A stretch of DNA of 64,000 nucleotides from assembly GCF_002217795.2 (NCBI RefSeq), contig NZ_AP018823.1:2914001-2978000 (forward strand), given 5' to 3'. Each line of letters starts with the position of its first letter. The first letter of the stretch is position 1. The position numbers and the translations under genes were made by a program. Below, piece by piece: positions 8,254-19,729 of the stretch. A model generated the notes under the pieces. That model had not been told where the DNA came from. It did not search any database and worked only from the letters and a program-made list of their open reading frames with translations. The DNA is from Aquitalea magnusonii (lineage in GTDB: Bacteria; Pseudomonadota; Gammaproteobacteria; Burkholderiales; Chromobacteriaceae).

Positions 8254-9458
8254 CACATCCCCATCCGGCTGGCGCGCCAAGTGAAGAAAATGCCGGACGG
8301 CTCCAGCGCCGGCAGCGTGCGGCGCTGGCTGAGCGTGGCGGTGTCGATCACCACCAGCTTGTTGTCGTCGCGGCTGGACAGCCACACCGCATCGCCACGC
8401 GGGGTGAATTCCATGTGCAGGATGGCGCGGCCCGGCTGCAGGGTCTTGATCACCTGCCGGGTCGGCACATCAATCACCTGCACCTTGTCGTTGTCGGGGA
8501 AGGCAAAATTCACCCACACCCGCCGCCCGCCCGGTTCGGCCATCACAAAAACGGGCTGGCCCAGCACCGGCACCGTGGCCACCTGGGCCCAACTGCGGTT
8601 ATCGGCCACCAATACTTCATGCTGACCAATGGCAGGCAGGAAGGCGTAATCCCCGGCGATGGACCAGCCGCGCAAATGCGGCATCTTGTACACCGGCAGT
8701 GCCTGCCGGCCACGGCCATAGCCGGCCAGAATGCGCCGTACACCGGCGTCGGAATGCCAGCTATCGAACAAGGCCAGGCCATCTTCGCCGTACAGCCCGG
8801 CAATGAAATAGCGGCCATCGCCACTGGCCAGACCGTCGTAAGGCTGCTTGCCGATATGCTGGAAGCGCTGAACCTTGGGTGCGGTGGGCGTGCTGGCATC
8901 CAGCACATCGATTTCATCGGCATCGAACAGCGCATAGGCAAAGCGTTTGCCCGGCAGGTCGGCAAGGCCCACCACGCGCGATGGCTGACCATTGGGCCCG
9001 GCAGCGGCCGGAACACTGGCCAGCAAGGCCAGGCTGTCGGCATCAAACAGCTTCACCCCGCCGGGGCTGTAGTTTTGAGCGGCAATCACCCGGCCATCGC
9101 TGGAAATGGCACCGCCTATGCTGTTGCTGGCCTGCTCCACCCGCTTCACCAGCCGGGCGGTGAGCAGATCCACCTTGCTGATGGCACCGTCGCGGCCAAA
9201 CACATAGGCATAGCGGGCATCACGGGAAAACACCACCGAGGCATGGGACAGATCACCCAGTCCCTGCACCCGTGCCAGCGCCTGCTCATGGCTGTTATCG
9301 ACAATCTGCACGCTGCCGCTGGCGCGTTCGATCACCACGCCCAAGTCACCGGTGCCGCGCAGCGGTGCGCTGGCGCAGGCGGCCAGGGCCAGGCACAGCA
9401 GCGGTGCCAGCAGGCGGGTTAGCGTGCGCCGCCCTGTTGCAAGAGTTGAACCAGCCAT
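8253..9458 (-). CDS. nirF: NirF, heme d1 biosynthesis lipoprotein
   Basis: Protein of 401 residues required late in heme d1 synthesis, probably acting on the NirJ product before NirN. The N-terminus (LLAPLLCLALAAC) is a lipoprotein signal with an LAAC lipobox, so it should be anchored in the membrane facing the periplasm. The mature part is a d1-type beta propeller without a cytochrome c domain; VFSRDARYAYVFGRDG and HMEFTPRGDAVWLSSRDDNKL are propeller repeats related to NirS and NirN. The start lies inside the end of nirC (40-bp overlap); no other Met allows a complete signal sequence. Confidence 0.93.
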   Translation of the reverse strand: MAGSTLATGRRTLTRLLAPLLCLALAACASAPLRGTGDLGVVIERASGSVQIVDNSHEQALARVQGLGDLSHASVVFSRDARYAYVFGRDGAISKVDLLTARLVKRVEQASNSIGGAISSDGRVIAAQNYSPGGVKLFDADSLALLASVPAAAGPNGQPSRVVGLADLPGKRFAYALFDADEIDVLDASTPTAPKVQRFQHIGKQPYDGLASGDGRYFIAGLYGEDGLALFDSWHSDAGVRRILAGYGRGRQALPVYKMPHLRGWSIAGDYAFLPAIGQHEVLVADNRSWAQVATVPVLGQPVFVMAEPGGRRVWVNFAFPDNDKVQVIDVPTRQVIKTLQPGRAILHMEFTPRGDAVWLSSRDDNKLVVIDTATLSQRRTLPALEPSGIFFTWRASRMGM

Positions 9459-9754
9459 TGCGCTTCTTCTTCGGAAAGGAAAGGCCGCCACGGCGGCATC
9501 GGGGTGCCGGGGCGGCCATTGAGAATGGTGGCCACCAGGCTGGCGGCCGGTTTGCCGGCCAGCGCCTGGGGGGTGAGCGGGCTGCCCAGGCCGCCCTTGA
9601 GGCTGAGGCCATGGCAGGCACCGCAATCGTTATGCAGCAGTTGCAGCAGCTCTGCGGCGCGCGGTTCGGCCGGGGCCGCTGCGGCCTGCTGGCATAGGCT
9701 GGCAGCCAGCAAGGCCGCCAGACAGATGCCACGCCTTACTGGGCCAGAATCCAT
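9419..9754 (-). CDS. nirC: NirC, small periplasmic cytochrome c
   Basis: Cytochrome of 111 residues with a signal peptide (about residues 1-26) and one heme c site CGACH at 44-48. NirC is a minor electron donor to cytochrome cd1 and is proposed to support heme d1 maturation. It overlaps nirM upstream by 19 bp and nirF downstream by 40 bp, indicating one polycistronic transcript with coupled translation. Confidence 0.87.
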   Translation of the reverse strand: MDSGPVRRGICLAALLAASLCQQAAAAPAEPRAAELLQLLHNDCGACHGLSLKGGLGSPLTPQALAGKPAASLVATILNGRPGTPMPPWRPFLSEEEAQWLVQLLQQGGAR

Positions 9755-10044
9755 GTCACCAGCTGCTTGAGGTCGGCATCCGGCACTTGCGGATTGGGCG
9801 ACATCGGAATGGCACCAAAGCTGCCGGAACCGCCGGTCTTCACCTTCTGCATCAGCTTGGCCGTGACATTCTGGCCCTTGTATTTGGCCGCCACCTGCTT
9901 GTAAGACGGGCCAACCAGCTTGGCATCCACGCTGTGGCAGGCCAGGCAGTTGTATTGCTTGGCCAGTTCCGGCCCGGTGGCCGCCTGGGCCAGCCCGCTC
10001 GATATCAGCCCACCCAGGGCCAGCGCAATCAGTGCATGTTTCAT
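9736..10044 (-). CDS. nirM: NirM, cytochrome c551
   Basis: Periplasmic monoheme cytochrome of 102 residues, the usual electron donor to cytochrome cd1 nitrite reductase. Signal peptide ends near AQAATG; the heme site CLACH is at 33-37 and the axial methionine is Met81 in GAIPMSPNPQ. The ATG at 10044 has AAGGAG at good spacing. It lies 79 bp after nirS, separated by a strong stem-loop. Confidence 0.93.
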   Translation of the reverse strand: MKHALIALALGGLISSGLAQAATGPELAKQYNCLACHSVDAKLVGPSYKQVAAKYKGQNVTAKLMQKVKTGGSGSFGAIPMSPNPQVPDADLKQLVTWILAQ

Positions 10045-10058
10045 GGTGTTCTCCTTGG

Positions 10059-10086
10059 TCCGGCAGACCATGTGCTGTCTGCCGGA
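10059..10086 (-). promoter_or_regulatory. stem-loop between nirS and nirM
   Basis: Perfect 9-bp inverted repeat TCCGGCAGA / TCTGCCGGA with a 10-nt loop and no following T-run on the minus strand. This looks like an RNA-stabilising or processing element rather than a terminator. It would let nirS message outlast the downstream part. Confidence 0.6.
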
Positions 10087-10123
10087 TTTCAACAGTGAAA
10101 GGTCAGGAAGGACTTATCCCAGA

Positions 10124-11938
<1,815 letters not shown>

Positions 11939-12039
11939 TTAACCATGGGATTAAAGGGGTCGAAAACAAGCAGCAAGTCGTGCTGTCAGATGCCTACGGC
12001 TGCTGCCTGGCTGGCAGCCGGAACACCCGAAAACAGGGT

Positions 12040-12255
12040 TCAGCCCTTCTCCGGCAGCGTCAGCGATTTTTGTTCCGGCTCCACCTCCAGCCCCCAGTCG
12101 CCGTATTCATACCAGTCCTCGCCCAGTACTTCCGCCGGGTGCTGGGTACGGCCGGAGCCATTGCCGCATTGCAGGGAGTCGGCCGGGCAGTATTTGTCGC
12201 AGCCCCAGCAGATGCGCTCCGGGTGCGCCGGGTGCAGGGGAAATTTCCGGGCCAT
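12040..12255 (-). CDS. DUF3079 small cysteine-rich protein
   Basis: Protein of 71 residues beginning MARKFPLHPAHPERICWGCD. It matches the DUF3079 family, whose function is unknown. The cysteines in CWGCDKYC and the later LQCGNG could bind a metal or an Fe-S cluster. RBS AAGGA lies before the ATG at 12255; a start 16 codons upstream lacks one. It sits between the norD terminator and the nirS promoter on the same strand as both, without an obvious Dnr box, so a denitrification role is only suggested by position. Confidence 0.85.
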   Translation of the reverse strand: MARKFPLHPAHPERICWGCDKYCPADSLQCGNGSGRTQHPAEVLGEDWYEYGDWGLEVEPEQKSLTLPEKG

Positions 12256-12341
12256 CAGGTGTTCCTTTCCAGTGTCTGAATCTGCCGAGCAGCAGCCTGC
12301 CATTGTCCGGGCATGGGCTGGCTGGCGACTTGCCGCATATC

Positions 12342-12367
12342 AAAAAAAACCCGGCACAAGGCCGGGT
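12342..12367 (-). terminator. terminator after norD
   Basis: Stem CCCGGC / GCCGGG with a 5-nt loop, followed on the minus strand by eight Ts. It closes the norCBEFQD operon before the DUF3079 gene. Confidence 0.88.
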
Positions 12368-12425
12368 GAAGAAGGTGATTACACCTTGGAGTCGGGTTAA
12401 GCCGGACCGCCTGCGGTAAGGCAGC

Positions 12426-14258
12426 TCAGGCAGTCAGCTGGGCATACAGCCGGGTGAGCACGCTGGGCAGCATCTGTGCCTGTTGCACCACCACATAGCC
12501 ACGGTGGCCAAACAGATGGGGCAGATAATCCCCTGCTTCACGGTCCACTGTCAGGCAGAAGGGCAGCAGGCCGTCGCGGCGGGCTTCCAGAATGGCCTGG
12601 CGGGTGTCCTCTATGCCGTGGCGGCCTTCGTAGTGGTCCAGGTCGTTGGGCTTGCCATCGGAGATGATCAGCAGCAGGCGCCGTGCGGCCGGCTGTTGCA
12701 GCAGGATGCGGCTGCTCTGGCGGATGGCCGCGCCCATGCGGGTGTAATAGCCGGGGCGGATGGCCAGAATGCGGCCGCGGGTGCTGTCGTCATAGCGTTC
12801 GGCAAAGTCTTTCAGTACCTGAAAGCGTACTTCCTGACGACGGATGGAGGAAAAGCCGTACAGGCCAAAACTGTCGCCAGCAGCGGACAAGGCCTCGGCA
12901 AACAACAGCAGGCTGTCGCGGATGACGTCGATCACCCGGCCAGCCTCGTCCCCTACCCAGCTTTCGGTGGAGAGCGACAGGTCGGCCAGGGTCAGGCAGG
13001 CCAGGCTGCGCTCGCCCGGTGGCCAGGCCTGGTACAGGCCGGGTTCGGACTGGGCCACGCCGCTGTGGCGTTCGGCCATGAAGCGGATGACGCGGTCGAT
13101 GTCGATATCCGGCCCGCACTCCTGGCCGCTCTTGCGTGTGCGTTCCGGTGCCAGCGCCTGAAACTGGCGGCGCAGGCGGCGGGCCAGCGGCAGCAGACGC
13201 GCAGGCAAGGCGGCGGGGACGGCATCACGCGGCAGCATGGGTTGCAGGCGGCAGTGGTCGTCCACCAGCCTTTGCTGCTTCCAGTTCCACTCCGGCAGCA
13301 GCAGGCCGGGGCCCAGCGGGGTGTCGTCCCAGGCGGCGGCGGGCAGGTCGAGGTCGAACTTCAGCTTGCCGCCCTTGGTGTGGGCATCCTGCGCCAGCGA
13401 CAGGCGGTTCATGTCTTCGGCCGCGGCGGCGGCGTTGTCGTCGTCATCCTCGTCGGTATGGCGGTTGACCTTGACGTACTCGTCCCAGGTAAACAGGCTT
13501 TCGGCGCGGAAAATCATCAGCATGCCGTTCTTGCGCTCGTCCTGTACCACGCGCTGGGCGCGATAACGGCGGCGCTGGCGCTGTTGCGGCTTGCTGCGCG
13601 GGCCGCTTTGCTGCGGGTCCTGCGCGGTGGATGGCGCGGTATGCTCCAGCGTGGGCGGGGCCGGGTGCAGCCACAGGGGCAAGGGATAAGGCGCTCGGGC
13701 TGGCGGCAGCGTGTCCAGCGCTTGCTGCGGCTGCAGCAAGGCCTGACGGATGGCCCGCTCCCAGGCCGCTTCGGCCGGTGGCAGGCGGGCCGGGTCTGGC
13801 CGCTGTGGCAGGTGGGCAGCCACCAGCCGCTGATAGCTGGCAGCCAGGCCGGGCATGGCGGACAGGCATGCGGCAGCGGCCTGTCGGTTGGCATTCAGCC
13901 AGTCGCCGGCAGGCCGGGTGCTGGCGGCCAGTGCCATCAGCCAGAAATACAATTCGCGGTTGAGCGCTGCATCGGCAAACAGCTCGATTTTTTCCGGCAG
14001 ATAAAAGGCCTGCTGGTCGGACCAGGCCAGTTCCACCCGCTCGCCGGTGCCGGCAATACGCTCCAGCCAGCGGCGGCGTGCGCCATGTTCGGTCCCCACG
14101 GTGGAACGCAGCGCCAGTGCCGGGTCGCCGCCCATGGCGCGGAAGAACACCGGCGCAATGGGCGCCACCTGCTCCAGCCGCACCGCAGCAGCGCGATGGC
14201 CGCGATAGGCCGCACGCTGTACCAGCTTGTCCCACCAGCCGCCGACGATATCTTCCAT
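12426..14258 (-). CDS. norD: NorD, nitric oxide reductase activation protein
   Basis: Cytoplasmic protein of 610 residues needed to assemble or activate NorCB, working with the ATPase NorQ. The C-terminal third is a von Willebrand factor A domain with the metal-site motif DLSLSTES near residue 420 and LLLIISDGKPNDLDHYEG later. The middle has an acidic low-complexity stretch (HTDEDDDDN followed by an alanine run). It starts 12 bp after norQ and is the last gene of the operon, just before the terminator. Confidence 0.93.
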   Translation of the reverse strand: MEDIVGGWWDKLVQRAAYRGHRAAAVRLEQVAPIAPVFFRAMGGDPALALRSTVGTEHGARRRWLERIAGTGERVELAWSDQQAFYLPEKIELFADAALNRELYFWLMALAASTRPAGDWLNANRQAAAACLSAMPGLAASYQRLVAAHLPQRPDPARLPPAEAAWERAIRQALLQPQQALDTLPPARAPYPLPLWLHPAPPTLEHTAPSTAQDPQQSGPRSKPQQRQRRRYRAQRVVQDERKNGMLMIFRAESLFTWDEYVKVNRHTDEDDDDNAAAAAEDMNRLSLAQDAHTKGGKLKFDLDLPAAAWDDTPLGPGLLLPEWNWKQQRLVDDHCRLQPMLPRDAVPAALPARLLPLARRLRRQFQALAPERTRKSGQECGPDIDIDRVIRFMAERHSGVAQSEPGLYQAWPPGERSLACLTLADLSLSTESWVGDEAGRVIDVIRDSLLLFAEALSAAGDSFGLYGFSSIRRQEVRFQVLKDFAERYDDSTRGRILAIRPGYYTRMGAAIRQSSRILLQQPAARRLLLIISDGKPNDLDHYEGRHGIEDTRQAILEARRDGLLPFCLTVDREAGDYLPHLFGHRGYVVVQQAQMLPSVLTRLYAQLTA

Positions 14259-14270
14259 GACAGACCCCGC

Positions 14271-15074
14271 TCAGGCAGGAAACTGGGTGTGGATGATGGC
14301 CAGCAAGGCGGCCACGGTGTCCGGCTCGTCGCTCAGCGGTTCGGCCAGCGCGGTGCGGCAGGCCAGCGCCGGGCGCATGCCGGATGCCATCAGCTTGGCG
14401 GCATACACCAGCAAGCGGGTGCTGACTGATTCGTCCAGGTCGTAACCGGACAGGCGGCGCAACTGGCCGGCCAGTGTCACCAGCTGCTGCGCCTGTGCCG
14501 CGGCAAGGCCGGATTCCTGCATCACCACCTGCTGTTCCACTTCAGCAGACGGAAAATCGAAGCTCATGGCGACAAAACGCTGGCGCGTGCTGGGCTTGAG
14601 GGTTTTCAGCACATGCTGGTAACCGGGGTTGTAGGACACCACCAGCATGAAGCCGGGCGGGGCCAGCAGTACTTCGCCGGTGCGTTCGATGGGCAGGATG
14701 CGGCGGTCGTCGGTGAGCGGGTGCAGCACCACGGTGGTGTCCTTGCGTGCTTCCACCACTTCATCCAGATAACAGATGCCGCCCTGACGCACCGCACGGG
14801 TGAGCGGGCCGTCGCACCATACCGTCTGGCCATCGCCAATCAGGTGGCGGCCCACCAAGTCGGCGGCGGACAGGTCGTCATGACAGGACACGGTAATCAG
14901 CGGCAGGCCCAGCCGGGCTGCCATGTGGGCAACAAAGCGGGTTTTGCCACAGCCGGTGGGGCCTTTGATCAACACCGGCAACTGCTGCTGCCAGGCGGCT
15001 TCAAACAACTGGCATTCATCGCCCTGCGCTTGATAGAAGGGGGCGGACAATTCGGGACGCAGCGGTGCGTTCAT
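14271..15074 (-). CDS. norQ: NorQ, MoxR-type AAA+ ATPase
   Basis: ATPase of 267 residues that, with NorD, matures the NorCB complex, probably by driving insertion of the non-heme iron. Walker A GPTGCGKT at 38-45, Walker B YLDE at 102-105, and the conserved VSYNPGYQHVLKTLKPSTRQRF region. It lies 9 bp after norF and 12 bp before norD. Confidence 0.94.
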   Translation of the reverse strand: MNAPLRPELSAPFYQAQGDECQLFEAAWQQQLPVLIKGPTGCGKTRFVAHMAARLGLPLITVSCHDDLSAADLVGRHLIGDGQTVWCDGPLTRAVRQGGICYLDEVVEARKDTTVVLHPLTDDRRILPIERTGEVLLAPPGFMLVVSYNPGYQHVLKTLKPSTRQRFVAMSFDFPSAEVEQQVVMQESGLAAAQAQQLVTLAGQLRRLSGYDLDESVSTRLLVYAAKLMASGMRPALACRTALAEPLSDEPDTVAALLAIIHTQFPA

Positions 15075-15083
15075 GGCTTTTCC

Positions 15084-15344
15084 TTAGCGAAAACTCAACA
15101 GCAGCACACCGGTCACCAGCAGCAGCCAGCCGTGTACGCTGGCGCGCAGCCAGCGCGGCGCATGGCGCAAGCCCATGTAATGTTCAATGACGGCCCAGCC
15201 CTTGAGCCAGGCAAAACCCAGCACCAGCGGTGCCAGCCAGTGTTGTGGCAGCCGGCCGGTTTCGGCCAGCACGGCGGCCAGCAGGGTCAGGCCACTGAGC
15301 CCGGCCCACAGCAGCCATTGGGTAAGGGGGGCAGGTGTGTTCAT
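15084..15344 (-). CDS. norF: NorF, small membrane protein
   Basis: Membrane protein of 86 residues with about three hydrophobic segments, resembling prokaryotic cytochrome oxidase subunit IV and the NorF proteins that accompany NorE. NorF supports full NO reductase activity but is not catalytic. The ATG at 15344 gives the expected length; the 60-residue upstream extension is arginine-rich and not part of the family. The ribosome binding site is weak. Position between norE and norQ supports the call. Confidence 0.78.
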   Translation of the reverse strand: MNTPAPLTQWLLWAGLSGLTLLAAVLAETGRLPQHWLAPLVLGFAWLKGWAVIEHYMGLRHAPRWLRASVHGWLLLVTGVLLLSFR

Positions 15345-15484
15345 GTGCTTGACGATACCGGCCCTCCCCCGCCATGGCCTTGATTCCAGATAAGCCCCGC
15401 CAACAAACTGCAGGCCCTGGACCCGATCCCCCCCCGCTCCAGCCTTGCGCCGCCTGGCCGTACGCCATCTACTGTCCGCGGCGC

Positions 15485-16078
15485 TTAACGCGCCACGTAA
15501 ATCAGCGCGAACAGCACTATCCACACCAGGTCCACCATATGCCAGTAGGCAGCGGCGGTTTCCACGCCATCAATGGCCGCACCGGCATAACGCCCGTCAC
15601 GCGCCTGCCACCACACGGCGGCCACAATCACCATGCCCAGCACCACATGCAGAAAGTGGAATACGGTGAGCGACAGGTAGAACATCCAGAAATCGCCGCT
15701 GGACAGGGTGATGCCAGCGGCAAACTTGCCGCCCAGCTCGATGGCCTTGAGCACCAGAAAACCGCCACCGGCCAGCATGGTGGACATCAGCCAGCGTCGC
15801 CCGCTGCGCTGACGGTTCAGCGCAAAGGCGCGCACTGCGGCCACGATGGCTGCACTGCCGGTCAGCAACAGCAGGGTATTGAGCGTGGGCAGCAACAGGT
15901 CAAGCTGCTGCTGGCCGTGGGAAAACAGTGCCGGCGCGCGCCAGCGCTGATAGCCGTACACCAGGAAAAACACGCCGAACACCGCCAGCTCGGCCAGGAT
16001 GAAACACCACATGGCCAGGTCGCCCGGCACATGACGGTCGTGCGGTATGTCTTCCAGCAACAGGCTGTCGGCAGGCAT
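15485..16078 (-). CDS. norE: NorE, cytochrome oxidase subunit III-like protein
   Basis: Integral membrane protein of 197 residues with about five membrane segments, in the heme-copper oxidase subunit III family. VPGDLAMWCFILAELAVFGVFF and the C-terminal VETAAAYWHMVDLVWIVLFALIY are characteristic. NorE assists NorCB but carries no redox centre. The start has GGAG just downstream of an intrinsic terminator that separates it from norB. Confidence 0.92.
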   Translation of the reverse strand: MPADSLLLEDIPHDRHVPGDLAMWCFILAELAVFGVFFLVYGYQRWRAPALFSHGQQQLDLLLPTLNTLLLLTGSAAIVAAVRAFALNRQRSGRRWLMSTMLAGGGFLVLKAIELGGKFAAGITLSSGDFWMFYLSLTVFHFLHVVLGMVIVAAVWWQARDGRYAGAAIDGVETAAAYWHMVDLVWIVLFALIYVAR

Positions 16079-16093
16079 GATTTATCTCCAATG

Positions 16094-16116
16094 AAAAAAC
16101 GGCCCGTTACGGGCCG
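16094..16116 (-). terminator. intrinsic terminator inside the nor operon (norB/norE)
   Basis: Seven-bp GC stem CGGCCCG / CGGGCCG with a TTA loop, followed on the minus strand by six Ts. It lies between the norB stop (16134) and the norE ribosome binding site, so it should reduce transcription into norEFQD. Confidence 0.85.
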
Positions 16117-16133
16117 CTTGTTGCTCGGTTCAC

Positions 16134-18019
<1,886 letters not shown>

Positions 18020-18068
18020 CACGTCCTCCTCAAAGTGCTTGCACCGGCAAGTCCGGTACCTGGGGCGA

Positions 18069-18140
18069 AATGTACGGATTCGGGCATCCAGATAGCATTG
18101 ATTCGAATCAACGATTCCCGGCCACCCTCCTCCCTACACT
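18069..18140. promoter_or_regulatory. divergent norC / nirE promoter with one shared Dnr box
   Basis: A perfect TTGATTCGAATCAA at 18098-18111 lies between the two genes. Minus-10-like hexamers sit symmetrically: TACACT (18135-18140) for nirE on the plus strand and TACATT (18069-18074) for norC on the minus strand. Each hexamer begins exactly 30.5 bp from the box centre, which fits class II (about -41.5) activation in both directions. Confidence 0.85.
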
Positions 18141-18181
18141 GGCGGCATCACCATTCGGCAAACCTTTGCCCGGGAGTCCGC

Positions 18182-19018
18182 ATGCACCGCCCAGCCCTGC
18201 CCGCTCTGCCCCGTCCCGATACGGCCAGCAATCCCCCATCCGCCGCCAGCAGCAGCGGCCTTGCCCCCGGCAGCGTTTGCCTGGTGGGGGCCGGCCCCGG
18301 CGACCCGGACTTGCTCACCCTGCGCGCAGTCCAACGGCTGGGCGAAGCCGACGTGGTGCTGTACGACCACCTGCTGGACCCACAGATACTGCGACTGGCC
18401 CCACCGCAGGCCAGCCGCATCTGTGTGGGCAAGCGTGCCAGCCGCCACACCCTGCCGCAGGCCGACATCAACCGGCTGCTGATCGACTTTGCCCGCAGCG
18501 GACAGCGGGTAGTACGGCTCAAGGGGGGCGATCCGCTGTTATTTGGCCGTGGTGGCGAAGAAATGCTGGCGCTGGCTGAAGCCGGCATTCCCTGTGAGGT
18601 GGTACCGGGCATCAGCGCCGCGCTGGGTGCCGCCGCCGCGCTGGGACTGCCGCTGACCGATCGCCATCACGCCCAGGGCTGCACGCTGGTAACCGGCCAT
18701 CGCCGCCAGGGTGAAGGCTCGCTGGACTGGACGGCGCACAGCCAGCCGGAGCAAACGCTGGTGGTGTATATGGGACTGGGCGAAGCGGCGCATATTGCCA
18801 GCCAGTTGCTGGCGCACGGGCGCGATCCGGCCACGCCGGTGGCCATCGTGGAAAAAGCCTGCAGCAGCGCGCAGCGCTGTGTATGCGGCCAATTGGACCA
18901 GCTGCCGCAGCTGATTGCAGATGCGACCATCAGCACTCCGGCCCTGCTGGTGATCGGCAAAGTGGTGTCCCTGCACCGGCAGTTGCTGGCCCTGCGCCAG
19001 CAGGCAAGGATTTCTTGA
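18182..19018 (+). CDS. nirE: NirE, uroporphyrinogen III C-methyltransferase
   Basis: SAM-dependent methyltransferase of 278 residues making precorrin-2, the first committed step toward siroheme and heme d1. SUMT signatures: SVCLVGAGPGDPDLLTLRA near the N-terminus, VRLKGGDPLLFGRGGEE, and the C-terminal VYMGLGEA. It is a single-domain SUMT, not the CysG fusion. The assignment as the denitrification isozyme rests on the shared Dnr promoter with norC and the absence of nirE from the nir cluster. ATG at 18182 follows CGGGAG. The precorrin-2 dehydrogenase/ferrochelatase is not in the window. Confidence 0.88.
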   Translation: MHRPALPALPRPDTASNPPSAASSSGLAPGSVCLVGAGPGDPDLLTLRAVQRLGEADVVLYDHLLDPQILRLAPPQASRICVGKRASRHTLPQADINRLLIDFARSGQRVVRLKGGDPLLFGRGGEEMLALAEAGIPCEVVPGISAALGAAAALGLPLTDRHHAQGCTLVTGHRRQGEGSLDWTAHSQPEQTLVVYMGLGEAAHIASQLLAHGRDPATPVAIVEKACSSAQRCVCGQLDQLPQLIADATISTPALLVIGKVVSLHRQLLALRQQARIS

Positions 19019-19091
19019 TCCCGGTCATTCAGGCCATCACGCCAGCCGGCAATACTGCAGCCATGTCAGTGACACCCCGAGACCACGCACC

Positions 19092-19520
19092 ATGAACGCC
19101 ATTTCACAGCTTACCCAGCAACATCGCCTGTGCGATGCCGACTTCGCCCTGACCGAAGAAGCCGTCCGTCAGGCGGACTGGCCCAAGGCCCGAGCCGTGT
19201 TTCAAGCCTTCCAGCGCGCCATGCTGCAGCATTTTTCCCTGGAAGAAGACAGCCTGTTTCCGGCCTTTGAAGCCGCCACCGGCAGCAATATGGGACCGAC
19301 TGCCGTGATGCGCAACGAACACAGCCAGATGCGCGCGCTGATGCAGGACATGGACCAGTTGCTGTCCGCCGAACACGCCGCCGACTATCTGAGCTGTGCC
19401 GATACCCTGCTGATCCTGATGCAGCAGCACAATATGAAAGAAGAAAACATTCTCTACCCCATGTGCAGCCAGCTCATCACCGGCTTCGATGCCATGGTCA
19501 GCGCCGGGAGCGCAGCATGA
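19092..19520 (+). CDS. hemerythrin HHE-domain protein
   Basis: Cytoplasmic four-helix protein of 142 residues likely holding a di-iron centre. Candidate ligands are His11, His47 with Glu51, His77, His113 and Glu117/118 in QQHNMKEENILYP. Such proteins bind O2 or NO and are common in denitrifiers as NO buffers or iron-cluster repair factors. It follows nirE by 73 bp and its stop overlaps the next start (ATGA), making a coupled triad. The specific ligand is inferred, not shown. Confidence 0.9.
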   Translation: MNAISQLTQQHRLCDADFALTEEAVRQADWPKARAVFQAFQRAMLQHFSLEEDSLFPAFEAATGSNMGPTAVMRNEHSQMRALMQDMDQLLSAEHAADYLSCADTLLILMQQHNMKEENILYPMCSQLITGFDAMVSAGSAA

Positions 19521-19729
19521 GCCCGCGCGACCTGCGCCATCTGCCGGCACCACAGCCGATGGAAATCATCCTGGACGAAGCCGATCTGCTGGAATCCGGC
19601 CAGCAAACGGCCTACATCCTGCCGCATCACCCCAGCCCGCTGCTGCCGCTGTTGCAACAGCAGGGGCTGGACTTCCGTTTCGAACTGTCCGGTGATGGCG
19701 GCGTCATCCTTATTCTGAGCCGGCCATGA
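19517..19729 (+). CDS. DUF2249 domain protein
   Basis: Small cytoplasmic protein of 70 residues, DUF2249/TusA-like fold, with the family pattern LPAPQPMEIILDEADLL then YILPHHPSPLLPLLQQQGLDFRFEL. Function unknown; the family often sits beside hemerythrin-like and NO-response genes. GGGAG precedes the ATG, which overlaps the hemerythrin stop, and its own stop overlaps the next ATG. Confidence 0.87.
   Translation: MSPRDLRHLPAPQPMEIILDEADLLESGQQTAYILPHHPSPLLPLLQQQGLDFRFELSGDGGVILILSRP

Noticed and set aside
12483..14429. 648-codon plus-strand ORF opposite norD
   Set aside because: Composition artefact of GC-rich third positions on the opposite strand; norD is unmistakable.
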